From: Silene latifolia | Lineage: Eukaryota > Streptophyta > Magnoliopsida > Caryophyllales > Caryophyllaceae | DNA: 64,000 nucleotides | Assembly: GCF_048544455.1 (NCBI RefSeq) | Contig: NC_133526.1 | Coordinates: 3,674,001-3,738,000 of the forward strand | Reading direction: 5' to 3' | In this document: positions 40,231-53,157 of the stretch, one piece after another | How the letters are laid out: every line of letters begins with the position of its first letter | Numbering within the stretch: the first letter of the stretch is position 1 | Position numbers and translations under genes: made by a program | Notes under the pieces: generated by a model | Seen by the model: only the letters and a program-made list of their open reading frames with translations | What the model was told of the DNA's origin: nothing | The model's database searches: none

Positions 40231-41022
40231 CGGCGTTACTTAACGGCGATTTGAATTAAACGGTTTTGTGGTTTTAAATGGGAAAGCTGTTTAACGGAGG
40301 CCGTTGACGGAAATAAGGGATGGACAGATGATGTAATAAAGAATTTGGTCCAAAGTTTTGATGACATATGGGCCTAGCCCATGGCTTCAAAAGTGAACTA
40401 TGGGCCATGTTTTGTCGCCCTCAGGTAATCAAGAGATCTAAAGCACATATATCGAGATTTTTCTGTAAAAACCGTCCTATAATATAGAACAGGCTAAATA
40501 AAAATAAAAAATTTAATATTTAATCTACTTATCATTTAATTTTGTATTGATAAAATGATAAATATGATGACAATAACACATTAAAATATGTAAGTTTTCT
40601 ATATAAAGCTGTAGATGATCAAAATAAACACTATTTTTAAATGTCAGCTACTATCTTAGTTGATAAGTCAACAACGATCATACTCATGATATAGGTTAAA
40701 ATTTTATCAACATTAAAAACACATTATTTTATTCGATTATGAAATAATTTAATTGGTCTCGTAAACTAGTCTTATGTGTAAGACGATTCTATATTTTAGT
40801 TATGGCAACAGTATGGCAATCATATGGAACGGCCGAACGGTTGTCAATTGTCAAATTATCTTTCATGCAGTCATAAATTCAAAATTATGACATTTGCTTA
40901 TACTTCGTATTACAATTATTTTAAAATTGATTAGATATTTCTATAGGAATTGAGTTGGGTGAATTAATAAGGTGGTTCTTATGAGCATCATATGTGGGAC
41001 CAACATTAACATCGTTGAGATA

Positions 41023-41220
41023 GGAAATGAATCCTCTCCATTTCCTTTCTCTCCATTTCCTCTCACAATCTCCTTAAATAATAATTTCCTCTTTCACACC
41101 CATTTTTCTTTATTTTTATGCGAAAATTTAGAACCGTTAGATGTTGTCACTATGCGATCCGGGCCATTAATAGGTACTTGCCTCTCCATTTCTTTTGAGG
41201 AAATGGAGAGAAAATGGGCT
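41023..41220 (+). mobile_element. MITE, CTCTCCATTTCCT family, copy 3
   Basis: 198 bp flanked by the 9-10 bp duplication CGTTGAGATA (41013-41022 and 41221-41230). The ends are GGAAATGAATCCTCTCC and, inverted, AGCCCATTTTCTCTCC. It is the best-preserved of three copies (see 2178-2362 and 13168-13366). The duplication length suggests the Mutator superfamily. Confidence 0.75.
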
Positions 41221-41291
41221 CGTTGAGATATCGCAAAACAATTATATTCAAATTAATTAAAAGTTGAATTTTAAAAGAGATTATATTGCAA

Positions 41292-41478
41292 CAGCTAGTC
41301 TTGCTTGTGACAGGCTAATCCCGTCACAAGCTTGTGACCTCTCACAAAAAGGGAGAGGGGACAAGGTGGGGCACCCCCATGTGCTTCCCACTCACCTCTC
41401 AATGGGCATTTTGTGAGAGGAAACGGTGTCCGTCACAAGCTTGTGACGGATATCGCCCGTCTTCAATGAGATTTGGTG
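41292..41478. mobile_element. Mutator-type MITE, 187 bp
   Basis: It begins CAGCTAGTCTTGCTTGTGAC and ends GTCTTCAATGAGATTTGGTG. A perfect 9-bp duplication ATATTGCAA lies at 41283-41291 and 41479-41487. The internal foldback GTCACAAGCTTGTGAC is repeated on both arms. Confidence 0.9.
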
Positions 41479-41779
41479 ATATTGCAATTGTTTAACTTGA
41501 AGGCAATTGTTTGTTGAGAATATATCATGACAAATTAGAGTTGAAACTCATATTTACCATAATTAGTGATATAATGTTGAAATTTTTTCCCTAATTAGCT
41601 TCTTATCATGTTATCATGTGCCCTTAGGGCACATGTAAGAAAATCTGATATACATATAGCCAAAACGACAACTACTAAATATTTCGCTAATAAAAGTTGA
41701 TTGAGGTGATAAATACGGAGTACTTGTGAATTTAACTGATATATTCCCTTAATATCATAATAAAAATTTCAATTGGTTT

Positions 41780-41935
41780 TTCTTAAGGCAGTTATATCTA
41801 TCTTAAATTTAAAACGGGTCAAATATTACCTCATATAATTAGATAGACAAGTTTATTTAACTCATTTCATATTAATAACTGATTTGTCAATCTTTAACAA
41901 GAATTTGTGTACAACATTTAGATCGACAAGGTCAC
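41780..41935. repeat. Decayed MITE related to 27050-27192
   Basis: The right end ACAAGAATTTGTG and inner TCTTAAATTTAAAACGGGTC match the leader-intron MITE of VHA-B. The left end is unclear. Confidence 0.4.
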
Positions 41936-42097
41936 ACCAGTAAAAGAGTTGGTCTCCCTTCAGACAGCTCATTTTGGTATGAAACAATAAGGCGAGGTTT
42001 TGTAACCATTTGACAGCCAAATGTGACTGTTTTTAAAAATAAATTACCATAAACTGTAACACTGGCTGGATCATTATTGTTAACATTTGATCATAAA

Positions 42098-42593
42098 CTA
42101 GTATAGACCCCGTGCAATGTATGCACGGTATCTATAGAATTTTACTTTTTAGTGTATTATTTATGGAATTTAAATTGACAATCGTTTATTTTTCATGTTT
42201 CTTCTCATTGTATTTTGATTAGAGAAATAAAAATTTAAGTAGTAAGAAGTAATTAAATGAGTATTTTTTTGAATTTTTTTTTGTTTTTTTTACCGAGAAA
42301 TTAATGATGTTAATTTACAAATATTTACTAATAACGTATTTTTTAGCCGCAACTTTTTATCATAAAAATTCACTGAATTTTTATTATAAAATACTTAAAA
42401 AAAAATTCTTTATCCTAAAAAGAAAATGAAATATTAAATGTTATAAATATTTAAATACAAAAGATTATGTCCATTTATAACCTATTATGTCTATAGACCT
42501 ATAGTATATGCTAAAAATACCAAGTTTATTTTAGGAAATATGTTTTAGGCGGGAAAAATTGAAGTTTCGCCTATTCATTTAGTAAATAGGGGA
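42098..42593 (-). mobile_element. Non-autonomous Helitron
   Basis: On the minus strand it starts TCCCCTATTTACTAAATG and ends with the near-hairpin CCGTGCATACATTGCACGG and then GGTCTATACTAG. It lies between A (42097) and T (42594). 496 bp, no coding. Its 3' end is close in sequence to the Helitron at 20298-21106. Confidence 0.78.
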
Positions 42594-44435
42594 TGAGTCA
42601 TAAAAATCTCATCTTATTATTATTCGGATCAAAATAGCAGTCCCAAACAAAAATTTGTGTCAGTTGATGTGGATTGGGGAGGATCGGTCAATGTGACAAA
42701 AATGTACGAGTAGTAATAATATTAGTAAAATAGCGAATTACCGGGAGAGAGGAGTGACTAAACATAGCAAGACAGTAAACGAGTAGTCGTCTGGACGATA
42801 TAACAAAATAACCAAACAGAGAGAAGTGGCAGAACTGAGTAAGATGTTATGTCTAATTCTATCTGTCCAATACGCCACCACTGCCTAATACAATGGCCTC
42901 ACTTACTTACCAATGTACCATGCATTATTTTATGTACACACACAATTATATCATATTTTTATTCGATTTTCCTCTAAAAAAAAGTTTTATACACTTCTCG
43001 AGTTCTCGTGTATCCCGGGCTTATTTCAGAGAATGATAACGTTAAAGGGCAAAATATTTCTAATGATTTTAGTCAAATAATTAAAACATTAACAATCTAG
43101 CTGGCATGTGTTAATGGGAGGAACTTTATTTTATTGCATGTTAAATATTTTTGAAGAGTATATAGGGTATTATACTAAATATAACATACTAGTACTCTAT
43201 AACTCGGTTGAACCCAAATATCCAAATAAAAATTTGGTTTTCTTTATCTAGAGGACCATGAACTAATAAATACATTTGTCTTGTCCTTACACACAAGTAC
43301 ACAACAATCTAAAAAAATCGATCATTACTCTCTCATTTCTGATCATTTGTTTATCTTTAATTAAAATATTCTCATGCAAAATAAAAAGAGTAAATAAATG
43401 ATTGAGACTCAAAGTGGCCATGTTCTTTTATGTTGAATGGAATTGAACTGAACTTAATTGAGTTGAACTGAACTGAAGGGAGCTAAAGTGAGGTGAATAC
43501 ATAAAACTGAATAGAAGTGAGCTGAGATGAATATAGTTTAAATGAGCCGAACTGAGCTGAATGATAACTGAAATTAAACAGAAAAGAATAGATACTAATT
43601 ATTTAAACAAAATCGCAATAATATAAGTTAGAATTTAATAAGCAACCTTTTTTTTTACCTTAATAAACACAAAAAGTTCACCACTAATAAGATCTTATGA
43701 GACAAGAAAAGCATAGTCTTGGTCTCACTAAGAAAAGCAATTGTAAATCCTGCTGCTTAAGCAAACTAACGTTATGGATTACCCTTCTGTGTTTTAGCGG
43801 CTAATGTTAAAGAAAGTTTCAAATTCTTAAGCATTTTTTGCTCTTTACTTTCACAAGTTTTGTGGCTTCTTTTTGGCATGTTCTCTATTTTCTATGCAAA
43901 CTTCTATAGTAAGAGATTCTTGATATAAAAGATCATCACACGTCGTTACTTTCTTTTTATTACACAAAAATCGCAGTCGGTATGTCAGATGTGTATTGGA
44001 TAAATCCTCGAGTATCCATGCATGGACCATGATAGTATGTAAAGAAACCCTAGAAGATTTTTTTTAGGAAATTGTATTTAAAATTCATGAAAATTTAACC
44101 AATCTTTAACCATTAGAGAAATCAACCATATTGAAAATGGTGTTGCCTATTATTACGTAGTTTGTAATTGTATGGAGTAAAAATTTTACTCGACTTAAAA
44201 TCTTATAAAAAACATCATTTACATGTAAAATATATCTATCGGATGGTATCCATCGTTTTCCTTGTAGTGTTTTATTATTGTTAATTGTTTTGAAAAAATA
44301 GAGATTTATGAGTCTATGATCATCTTAATAAGTACTACACTCAAAAATCTTATAAGAAGCATTTACATGTAAAATCATAATTAAAGAGACTTATACATGT
44401 ATATCTAAGTACAAAACTTATTATATATATCTTTA
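42594..44435. other. Intergenic, low-complexity GAACTGAACT stretch at 43440-43620
   Basis: No gene seen. About 180 bp of loosely repeated GAACTGAACT and GAGCTGA units lies at 43440-43620. It is preceded by a small Stowaway-like pair, ATTACTCTCTCATTTCTGATC facing AATAAATGATTGAGACTC. Confidence 0.4.
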
Positions 44436-44439
44436 GAGT

Positions 44440-44690
44440 ATAAAAATCGATCTTGAGACTACAACCATCAACTTAGGTTTTAGGTTGAGATGGTTTCTTA
44501 ATATGTATTAAAGAATATTGTGACCGAAAGATCACAGATTCAAATGTCATCACCCATAATTTTTAAACTGAAATATTAAGCATCAAGTATAAGAGCGAGG
44601 TATGAGGAGACTTGCAATTGCATCCGGTTTCTTAAGCTTTTAGATTGTGGTAGCAAGCAAATGACAAGTCGAAAAAAAGGTTTAAGCATA
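44440..44690 (+). mobile_element. SINE-like repeat, diverged
   Basis: It shares GGTTGAGATGGTTTCTTAA with the opposite strand of 35690-35945, then has GATCACAGATTCAAATGTC (decayed B box) and GACTTGCAATTGCATCCGGT. The limits are uncertain. Confidence 0.35.
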
Positions 44691-45968
44691 ACTTTAAAGT
44701 GTTTAAGGACTTTAACTCAACGTTAAGAATGTTTAAGTTTCACAAGAGTGGCAAGAACAATATGGAAGCTTTTAAAAGGTAGTATAGTTATAATTAGAAA
44801 AGACATTGATTGATCACACACCTTTAAGTAATGTATGTATCAAGACCTTAAACTAAAAGTGTTCTTCCTAGTTATATCAATTGTCTCATTTACTTTGCTT
44901 ATTTTTGCCTTTTTCGTTGAGACCAAAATCATAAATTATGGACCACAGACACTTAGAATATACGAGTACTGTTATTTTGTTTATGCATGGTAATAACTAA
45001 TAAGTTGAGTTCAAATCGTCTATTACGTATTCTTATTTTGTTACACTTCCGTTTAATTGATTCTACATGCAATCGATTGGATAACGAGATTATTTATGTT
45101 AAGTTTATTTATAAAGTTATTGAACTCATTCACAAAGTATTGAGTTAGTTTTGACCTCAATACATTTATAATAGCTTAGTGACAATGAATCTTATGAATC
45201 CTATCAATTTCGTTTGATGGTAATACAAGTAACAAGTATACAACTTATTGCAGATATTGATTAATAAATAAATAAATAAATAGGGATGAATATACAATTA
45301 TCAAGTTAATAGAAAGTACTCCGTAAAGTGTAAACAAATAGTTTATGAAGAAACCGAAATACGGAATATAAAACAAACTTTGAATTTAAAATTAAAATAA
45401 TAAGAAGACAAAACTAAAAATGCAAATTAAACACACTTTTTTTTAGAAAACGTCATACTTCACTTGTACAATGACCGTCCATATAGAACTGATAATCTTA
45501 CTCCCGTTATTTAGAATAATATATCTCACTTTTACGCTAATAGTTTATTTTACATATACTTTTTTAATTATTTGATACAATTGTTGGCCTTTTTTTTTAA
45601 AAAAAAATTACATGACTACCCTCTATTTTAATTCAATTAGGTTAATTGTCTTAAAATAAATGTCTGTGATATTTAATTAGCTCTTTATCACGCTCCAAAT
45701 AAATAATCACATGTTCTCTTGTAAGACCACCTTGCATATAAATAGTGTAAACAAATTTGAAACAAGGCGTAGAGCAAAAGAGTATTTTGAATGAACTTAT
45801 TTAAATAGAAAAGAATTTTTAAAGTGGATAAGTATACGTTATACAAAAGCCTTGTGGGAAGTCGGAAGACCGATAGTATACGGCAAATAGGGGATACGAT
45901 ACGAGACAGATCAGACAGCAAAAGAGAGTCGTGCATGGATTAATGCAAAGCTTTAACAGTACACATGA
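44691..45968. other. Intergenic, nothing recognised
   Basis: AT-rich. The open frames at 45688-46067 (minus) have no domain. Confidence 0.4.
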
Positions 45969-45977
45969 TATATATAT

Positions 45978-46165
45978 CAATAGGTCTTGGTATAGACAGG
46001 TGGGGCGAACAGACGGGTAAAGACCTCTAATAAAATGGGTAGGAGGACAAGGTGAGGCACCCTCCATCTGCTTCCCACTTTATGGCAAATGGGTATTTTG
46101 TGAGGAAAAATGGTATCCGTCTATACGTATAGACGGATAGTGCCCGTTTATAATGAGAATTTGTG
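45978..46165. mobile_element. Mutator-type MITE, 188 bp
   Basis: It begins CAATAGGTCTTGGTATAGAC and ends TTATAATGAGAATTTGTG. The 9-bp flanks TATATATAT (45969-45977, 46166-46174) match, although this sequence is simple. The interior TAGGAGGACAAGGTGAGGCA is shared with the 187-bp family. Confidence 0.78.
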
Positions 46166-46174
46166 TATATATAT

Positions 46175-47642
46175 TCACCGTACGTGTAAATTATCAGTTG
46201 CAAGCTAAGTCTTGTAAACATGGTTAAAAGCTGCTGCCCAGGAAGGTTTTGCAGCATAACTGTGTGCTCCTGGTAACTTCTATTTAAAGCCACTAAACAC
46301 TCTTATCCACCCTCTCTTCTTCTACATATTTAATATTTTCGTATCATTATTGACTCATCATTATACATTTATACGTTCCATAACGATACTACTTGGTATT
46401 GGTAAACAGGTCGCGTACTCGTATTATGCCGGGTTTGTATTCGTGAACACCTTATTAAAGATATACAAATGAACAATTTGTTGTATAACATACCTAGCTA
46501 GATGGCTAGATTAGTAGTTTTGTGATCCTTTGAACAATTTGTTGTATAACATACATAATTGTTACTCCGGAATAAGTTGGGTCTTTAATGTCATTTTTTA
46601 CAATAGTGATCTATGAGAGCTGTCATTTCAGGGTTTAATTTAACGCAAATTATTGCATAAACCAATAGGTCTAACACAATCCGGCCAGAAAGAAATATAA
46701 AATCAACCCACAATTTTGTCTCAAAATTAGAGCATATCCACTCGAGATAACACGAGAGTGTCAATAATAAATTTTTATTTAAACTTTATCAATATTAAAC
46801 TAAACTTTATAAAATTCACTTGTACAATTATTATTATTATTATTTGTCCATTTACCCTTAACAAAAATTGATATTTTAACTCAAATGTTAATTTTCAACC
46901 AAAATCTAACCAAATCATTTACTCCATACTTATTTACACAATTTAATTTCAACCAAAATCTAGACAAGTTATGAAAGCAACGTTTAGGCAATTAATTATG
47001 CATATAAAAGTAAGTTTATTTTCATAAAAAAAAAAATAGAATTGCTTAACTAAATACTCAACTACACACGCATATAAATCATATTACACCCCTTATCTTG
47101 ATTATTTATTAATTATATATCAATTCCAGGTGTCTGAATCACTTGTTAATATTTTCTACTTTAAGAAACACTAATTCATTAAATAATTTATCAATTTACA
47201 TTTATATTCTCTTCTCATCCAATAATAATAGCTACAATAAAGGTGTAACCGAATCAAGTCGATATTGAACTCGATAAAGCTCCAGATTGGCTTACATGTA
47301 AAAAAATCAATCTCAGACCTTATTTTAGACTCTTGAAATTAGAGCATGATCTAAGATCGTGTAATTTTTCTCGAGCAATTTTTTTTTCGAGCATGATTAC
47401 GGCCTTAGCCCTTAGCCAAAGTTGATCTTAGCTAGCTTTCATGGGTTCATAATTGATTGAGATTTGAGCCATAAGTGGAGCTCGGGGCGGATTCTTATAC
47501 TGGTATAATTTTCACTTTTTTTAAAAATCGTTTATTAAAAATAAATATTTTAAAACAATATAACAATTATACTCGTAAAACAAAAAAGATAAAAAACGAG
47601 CCTAGACGAGTTTTCAGCCCCAAGCCTAACAAAACACGTCCA
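46175..47642. other. Intergenic; a weak promoter-like site near 46280
   Basis: CTATTTAAAGCC followed by a CT-rich leader-like stretch (46280-46330) suggests a possible plus-strand start, but no exon follows. The rest is AT-rich without supported features. Confidence 0.3.
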
Positions 47643-47653
47643 ACTTAGATTTT

Positions 47654-47994
47654 AGCAGCTAAATACTTAGGAATTTCAAAGTTAATTGTGGAGGGTAATA
47701 ACTTATGTGTTATTAACTCGATTCGAGGTACTTGGCAAATTCCGTGGGAAATTTTTAGTATTATCAAGGATGTGAAATTACACCTTTATTTTCGATGAAG
47801 TGATAATTAAACATTGATTTCGTGAAGCCAACAAGGTTGCCGACTTCATGGCTTCTGTTGGACATTCATGTCCAACTCTTTCGAGGTGGTTTGATAGCCG
47901 GTGGCTTCAACTTACCTCCCTCATTCGAAAGGATGAGATAGATTGGTCATACCCTAGAGGATCAACCTAATTTTCTTTAAACAAAAAAAAAAAA
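47654..47994 (+). mobile_element. 5'-truncated LINE, RNase H 3' end with poly(A)
   Basis: The plus strand encodes the RNase H core of a LINE (KLIVEGNNLCVINSIRGTW, then with a changed frame EANKVADFMASVGHSCP), followed by a stop, a short tail and poly(A). The 11-bp duplication ACTTAGATTTT at 47643-47653 and 47995-48005 brackets it exactly. At least one frame change lies near 47800. Confidence 0.85.
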
Positions 47995-48099
47995 ACTTAG
48001 ATTTTTTCAAGCTTGAACTCAACCGAGCTCGAATCAAACTTTAACCAAACCGATTCCGAAAGCTCGAACCAAAAATCTGTAATACGACACTCACACTCC

Positions 48100-48780
48100 C
48101 GCCATATTTGTTTTCGTTTCAGTATCCGGGAGAGAGATGAGAGAGGCAAAAATCCATGGAGAAACCACGTACCGTCCAATTCTGATCGCCGCCACTACAA
48201 CCGCCGCTACCGACGTAATGCTCGAAGCGTCGCCAATTCGCCGACGCTTGGAGATTCTCTTCATATTGTGTGAGATTTCGATTAATTTGATGCGTTAATC
48301 TCTTCGTATTTTCGTGATAATTTTCATCATTTTATTGATACTTTACGCTGTTTTCTGCATTTGTGCTTGATTATGATGAATTTATTGAGATTTTTATGTG
48401 CAATTAAGTTAAATTAGAAATTGAATTAAAGGCTGAATTAGAGCGATTTTGTAGGATACGGTTGTCAATCAAATTGCAGTTATTGTGAATGATTGAGGTT
48501 TGCGATTACGATTACTAACAAATAGTTAGGTTATTTAATCGATTATCTCAGAATTTTGTATTATTATTCTTGCTGGATATTATCGTCGAGGTGATTTGTT
48601 TTGTCGATTTTCGATTTTTAGTAAAATTTGTGAGAATTTTATGTCCATTTGTTATTGATGTGAGTGATTATGCAATGCAGCTGCGCTGTGAGTCGAAAAA
48701 CGGAATCGTTTCATGGAGTGAAGATTTGCTGCCAGATTGTTCATCAGTTCTGTGGACTGTGATGTAAGGTGAAGACAGAA
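48100..48780 (+). other. Possible small spliced transcription unit
   Basis: GC-richer sequence at 48110-48267 looks like a leader or first exon. An ATG at 48137 can be joined through a donor at 48268 (ATT/GTGTGAG) and an acceptor at 48680 (ATGCAG/CTGCGC) to give a 70-codon frame ending at 48762 (MREAKIHGETTYRP and on). Nothing in it is recognised. A non-coding transcript or a broken gene start is equally likely. Confidence 0.25.
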
Positions 48781-49700
48781 TGCTATTACCTGATTTACTA
48801 AAACACTTCTCTATTTTGTGTGTTAATTCCGCGTGAATTTGTAGTTATGTTTGACTGATGCTCGAGTTTGCAGCAACATGTTTCTGTAAAACTTTAGTGA
48901 GTTGAATTAGACAGTGTAGCTGTGTTGGCTGTGTATTTACTCTTTATAATTAGGTTATATAGTTGAAAGTGAGGGAGTTGCATATGTTTTTGCTGAATAT
49001 AAATGTCCGAGGTGGCGCAAGGTGCTTTGAGGTGACAAGGACCGTTGGTGATGAGGCACAAAACGCTAGGCAAAAGCGCGTGCCTCACTGATTGTATTTC
49101 TCAAAGTAAATTTAGTAATCCGTAGTACAACAGAACTTTTATTTGGTCCTTAAAGAGGAATAACATGTAAAAAAGTAAAAGTTAAGGATAAGGTAGCAAA
49201 GAGAAAGGCACAATTGAAGAACTTGAAGAAAAAACAATGGAAATTGTGTAGTAAGAACTATGGAATGTAGTCCATCTCACGCTGGATGGGTTTATTCAAC
49301 AAGGCACACCGAGGCACTGTGGTTAGCGCCTTAGTGAGCCTTGGGCTTAAGTGTGCCCATGGGCACAGTATTTTGAAACTAAGCCTGATTCTTAATTAGG
49401 CCGTCTTACCAGAAGTATAGGATTCACTTAATCATGCAAGAGCTTTGGACATGTGTGTTGTTATGCTCATGAATGACTGGGAGTTGATAGGCAAAAGACG
49501 ATCGTAAAAGTGATGGTTGGATTTTTGTTTATACTTTATACATCCATTTCTATTATCTAATCACTCACTTCATGTGTGTTTAAGATGCATAAACTGTACA
49601 AGTGTGTATAAGTATGTTTGAGTAGATTCTCTTAGTCGTCTCTTCTTATAAGTGTAATGCACTCAGCTGATAAAGTCATTATGCTGGCTTAATGGGCGAC
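48781..49700. other. No gene seen
   Basis: Intergenic or intronic sequence downstream of the possible unit at 48.1-48.8 kb. A GGCGCAAGGTGCTTTGAGG / GGCACACCGAGGCACTG-type repeat pair at 49011-49085 and 49300-49370 is the only structure noticed. Confidence 0.35.
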
Positions 49701-49714
49701 GACTGTCTGACTGA

Positions 49715-50135
49715 ATTGCACGTAGACCGTTTGTATGAGGGGTCATTTCTAGCCATTTGTATGTGTGGATGTTGCACAGCATTTTCAAGAATTGGTAGGT
49801 CTGGGGTTTCATTTTTTGCAACTAATTTCAAACTGAAGAACATGTTATTTCAACCTGTTCGTTTGTATGAGGGGTCATTTATATGTGTGTCGAAGTAGCA
49901 CGGCATTTTCAAGAATTGATAGGTCTAGAGCTGCATTTTTCCCGACTGAATATTGGACTCTAACGAACATGCGTAGATGTAGCACCAGGCACCAGCATTT
50001 TCCAGAATTGTTATCGGTCTAGCATTGTATTTCTTAGGACTGAATTTTTGACATAGTATGTCACTCTGTTCGTTTGTAGTAAGGGTCATCTAAGCACACG
50101 AATGTAGCACTAATTTCCAAGGATTGATCTATGGT
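49715..50135 (+). repeat. Four degenerate tandem units of about 100-130 bp
   Basis: Units start around GTTTGTATGAGGGGTCAT and contain GCACAGCATTTTCAAGAATTG and then TAGGTCT plus a TTGCATTTTT-like end. They recur near 49729, 49858, 49970 and 50065 with growing divergence. Confidence 0.65.
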
Positions 50136-50350
50136 TGCATTGTTTTTTTCTTTTCCGATTGAACTTTCCCTGTATGACTCAATGTGTGAGCAATCAATTG
50201 TATGTTCGTGCATCTAGTGTGCTAGTTTGACGATCACAGTTCTTCTGATTTAGTTTTAATTTGATAAACAGATTCAGACTCAAGCATGTCAAAATCATAT
50301 ATCTGAGAGGGATTAAGAATTACAGAAGATGTTGATTGGAATTTGGAAAA

Positions 50351-50695
50351 AATCCTGACGGTAGTCAATCAATGAAGGTAAATTATACCCTACTATAGCA
50401 TCGAAAGCATGCTGTTAATGGTTTCAGTTATTAATTTCTTATGTCATCAGTTTATATTCTGCTTTAGATGGACATTGTTGAATGTGTGACGCTTGTTTAA
50501 CTGCGCGTTTTTGCTGATAAAGATCCTGATGACAGTCAATCAATGAAGGTAACAGTATTACCCTATTATATCACTGAAAGCATGCTGTCAATGGTTTCAG
50601 TTATCAATTTCATAGTGTCACTGGTTTATATTCTGCTTTAGATGGACATTATTGAATGCGTGATGCTTGTTTAACTGCGCATTTTTTGCTGATAA
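50351..50695 (+). repeat. Tandem duplication of about 172 bp
   Basis: 50351-50521 and 50522-50695 are direct copies (ATCCTGA, GTCAATCAATGAAGGTAA, GAAAGCATGCTGT, TTTATATTCTGCTTTAGATG, TTTAACTGCGC), differing at scattered bases. Confidence 0.8.
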
Positions 50696-52227
50696 TCTCA
50701 CGCTGAAATAAACATCATATATGCGGATATGCTTCATGTGATGCTTCTTTATGGTGATGTTATTCCTCAGTATCACACCTAGCTGCTGTACATCTTCTAA
50801 ATCTGGCCATGCACTAGAGCAACCATGCTAGCTACTGCGTGCTAGTTAAGCCTTTGGTGAGGAAAATACATTTGAGCCGCATAATAGAGGAAGGAATCTG
50901 GGTTTAGCTCCTCAATTAAGTCTTCCTTTTCGCTAAGGAATAATCTTAGGATACGTGACTTATTGGGAAGTTTTTGAGTATACACGAATGTGGTTAGAGT
51001 ACGCCCAAACAATATGCATTGATTTGTACGTGAAGTTTGTACATAATACAGTGTAATGAGCGGCCATAGTTATGTACTTCATCACTATGATGGGTTGGGG
51101 TGGTTTTCAAATCACTCCGATTCATAGAATACTATTCTAAAAAATAAAAATTAAAACAAACCTATTCCTCAAAAGTAAAATAAAATAGTAAACAAACATA
51201 AACAAAATTTTAAGCCGAGTCTTACTAGGTTATGCCCGCCTCACATGTAAATATATATGTAATCAAGCATTGCTTGGGTTTCGTGTTAGATAGATTTGAC
51301 CTAGCTCAAGCGACCTTCAATAAAACCAATTTTGAGTAATTATCGAGCAAACTCAACTCTATTATATTCTTAATATACTTGTAGTCGGTATATTATTTGG
51401 CTATTATTGTATAACATTTTAAGCCCATGAGTCAATTTTTTTGTTGGAAATGAAACCACGAAGTCCTGAATATCACCTCTCATAATCTTATTAGTATGTC
51501 ATATAAACGTGGAAATCGAAAATCGCCTGACTTTATCATTCTCTTGTTACTTGCAAACCTGGTTGACTTTAGTATTAAACTGCTAAAACTCTTCGTATGT
51601 CCGTCCGAGTAGTTGCCCTTTGCGGTAATGTCAATGAGTGATATAACCCAAAAACTTGGGATTACATCACATCTTATTCACATGGGACAATAGATGATAG
51701 TTGGATCACTTTGATTTTATTTTCCTATTTCTAATAGATGATAGTTGGGAGTTATTAATTCAATTTTAATCTGACTAATAATTATCAATGTCAGATTAAT
51801 ATACTCTTTGCTTTAAAGTCTCTTAAATTAGTACTCTACTTATATATGAGTTAGCTAAATGCCTTTTCATGTTATTAAAGGGTTATCTGTAATTCATGGG
51901 CATGCATCAATTTGCACAAAAACTACATGAGATGGTGAAGAATATATATAAATATTTGGATTGTTAAATGTGATATATTCTCATATATAATACTCAAATA
52001 ACAATTTTTATTTTTAGGTTTTTTTTTTCCAAACTATTGTTGTTTTAGCCCCCATTTGAGACTATTTTTCGTAAATGGGTTCGCGTCATTAACTTATAAA
52101 GAAAAATTTACAAATACTATAGTCGCTTGGTAAAATATCACTGGTCTCTAGTAAGAGACATACGGAGTATTTCGTATATATTATTTTGTGTGATTAGATG
52201 TCATAATAAGTCATTTGGTCTGGTGGA
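50696..52227. other. Intergenic, nothing recognised
   Basis: No genes or bounded repeats seen up to the Mutator-like element. Confidence 0.4.
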
Positions 52228-52236
52228 TAAGTCATT

Positions 52237-52652
52237 GAGTCCGTTTTTGAAATAATGCTCAAAAATAAAAGAATTGTCGTTTTGGGTCGGTTTTAAAAAC
52301 AATTATCGAAATGGTGTCCACGTAGGCTCGTTTTTGACGAGCCTGTAGGAGGCTTAAACACGCCATACGTATTGGCGTGTTTACTTCAATGAACACGCCA
52401 TACGTAATGGCGTGTTTATGCAGTCCAAAAAACTAATCAAAGACAGAAGCTGAGAAATATTATCAAAGGAAACACGCCATACGTAATGGCGTGTCTAAGG
52501 AAGAAAACACGCCATACGTAATGGCGTGTTTAAGCAGCCCAAATTTCTTACCTGAGTCCAGTAGCTGCAAAATAGAAGAAAATAGAACACGCCATACGTA
52601 ATGGCGTGTCTTAAGAGCCAAACACGCCAATACGTATGGCGTGTTTAGGCAG
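52237..52652. repeat. Left terminal inverted repeat with six palindromes
   Basis: Palindromic units start near 52357, 52392, 52471, 52505, 52586 and 52621. Each has arms ACACGCCAT and ATGGCGTGT around an ACGTA centre, or the ATTGG/CCAAT variant. The outermost 120 bp are free of them. The right repeat is the reverse image. Confidence 0.9.
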
Positions 52653-53157
52653 AATTTTTTTTTTTTTTTTTAGTATATCCGTCCCTCCGTCCCTTTCTAC
52701 TAAACAAAACCTTCATTATTTCGCCTCACAAAGACATACCGCGATAGAACAAACCTCAACAAACCTCACTCCCCTTCTTATTTCTTCACCTCACACTCAT
52801 CTCCTCCGTGAATCTCCGGCGTATCTCCGGCATTATATTGGGTTTTTGCTATTCAAATTATACATTCTACCTAATTAGCAAGGTAATTTAATTCTTTTAA
52901 CTTATTTAATTTCATCTTTTGAATGTAGATTTTGCTTATTTTGTCTTGATTGTTGGTAATTATGTTGTTTTGTGCCTAGATCTACAACTTATATGTGTTA
53001 ATTTAAGGTTGATAAAAAAAAGCCCCAAATTTTCGAAACCCTAATTAGGTAGGATGAACGATTTCTGATTTTTAATTGTTGTTTAGGTATGTATTTTAGG
53101 GAAATTAGGTTATTGGTAGTTGATTTATACTAAATTTGTTCAATTTTTTTTTATAGA

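Noticed and set aside
46200-46280. Possible microRNA-type foldback around GCTGCTGCCCAGGAAGG
   Set aside because: The arms pair only over short stretches and no stable long stem is seen.
52354-52645. CRISPR-like array of regularly repeated units
   Set aside because: Units are palindromic, unevenly spaced, mirrored at the other end of a transposon with a 9-bp target duplication, and this is plant nuclear DNA.
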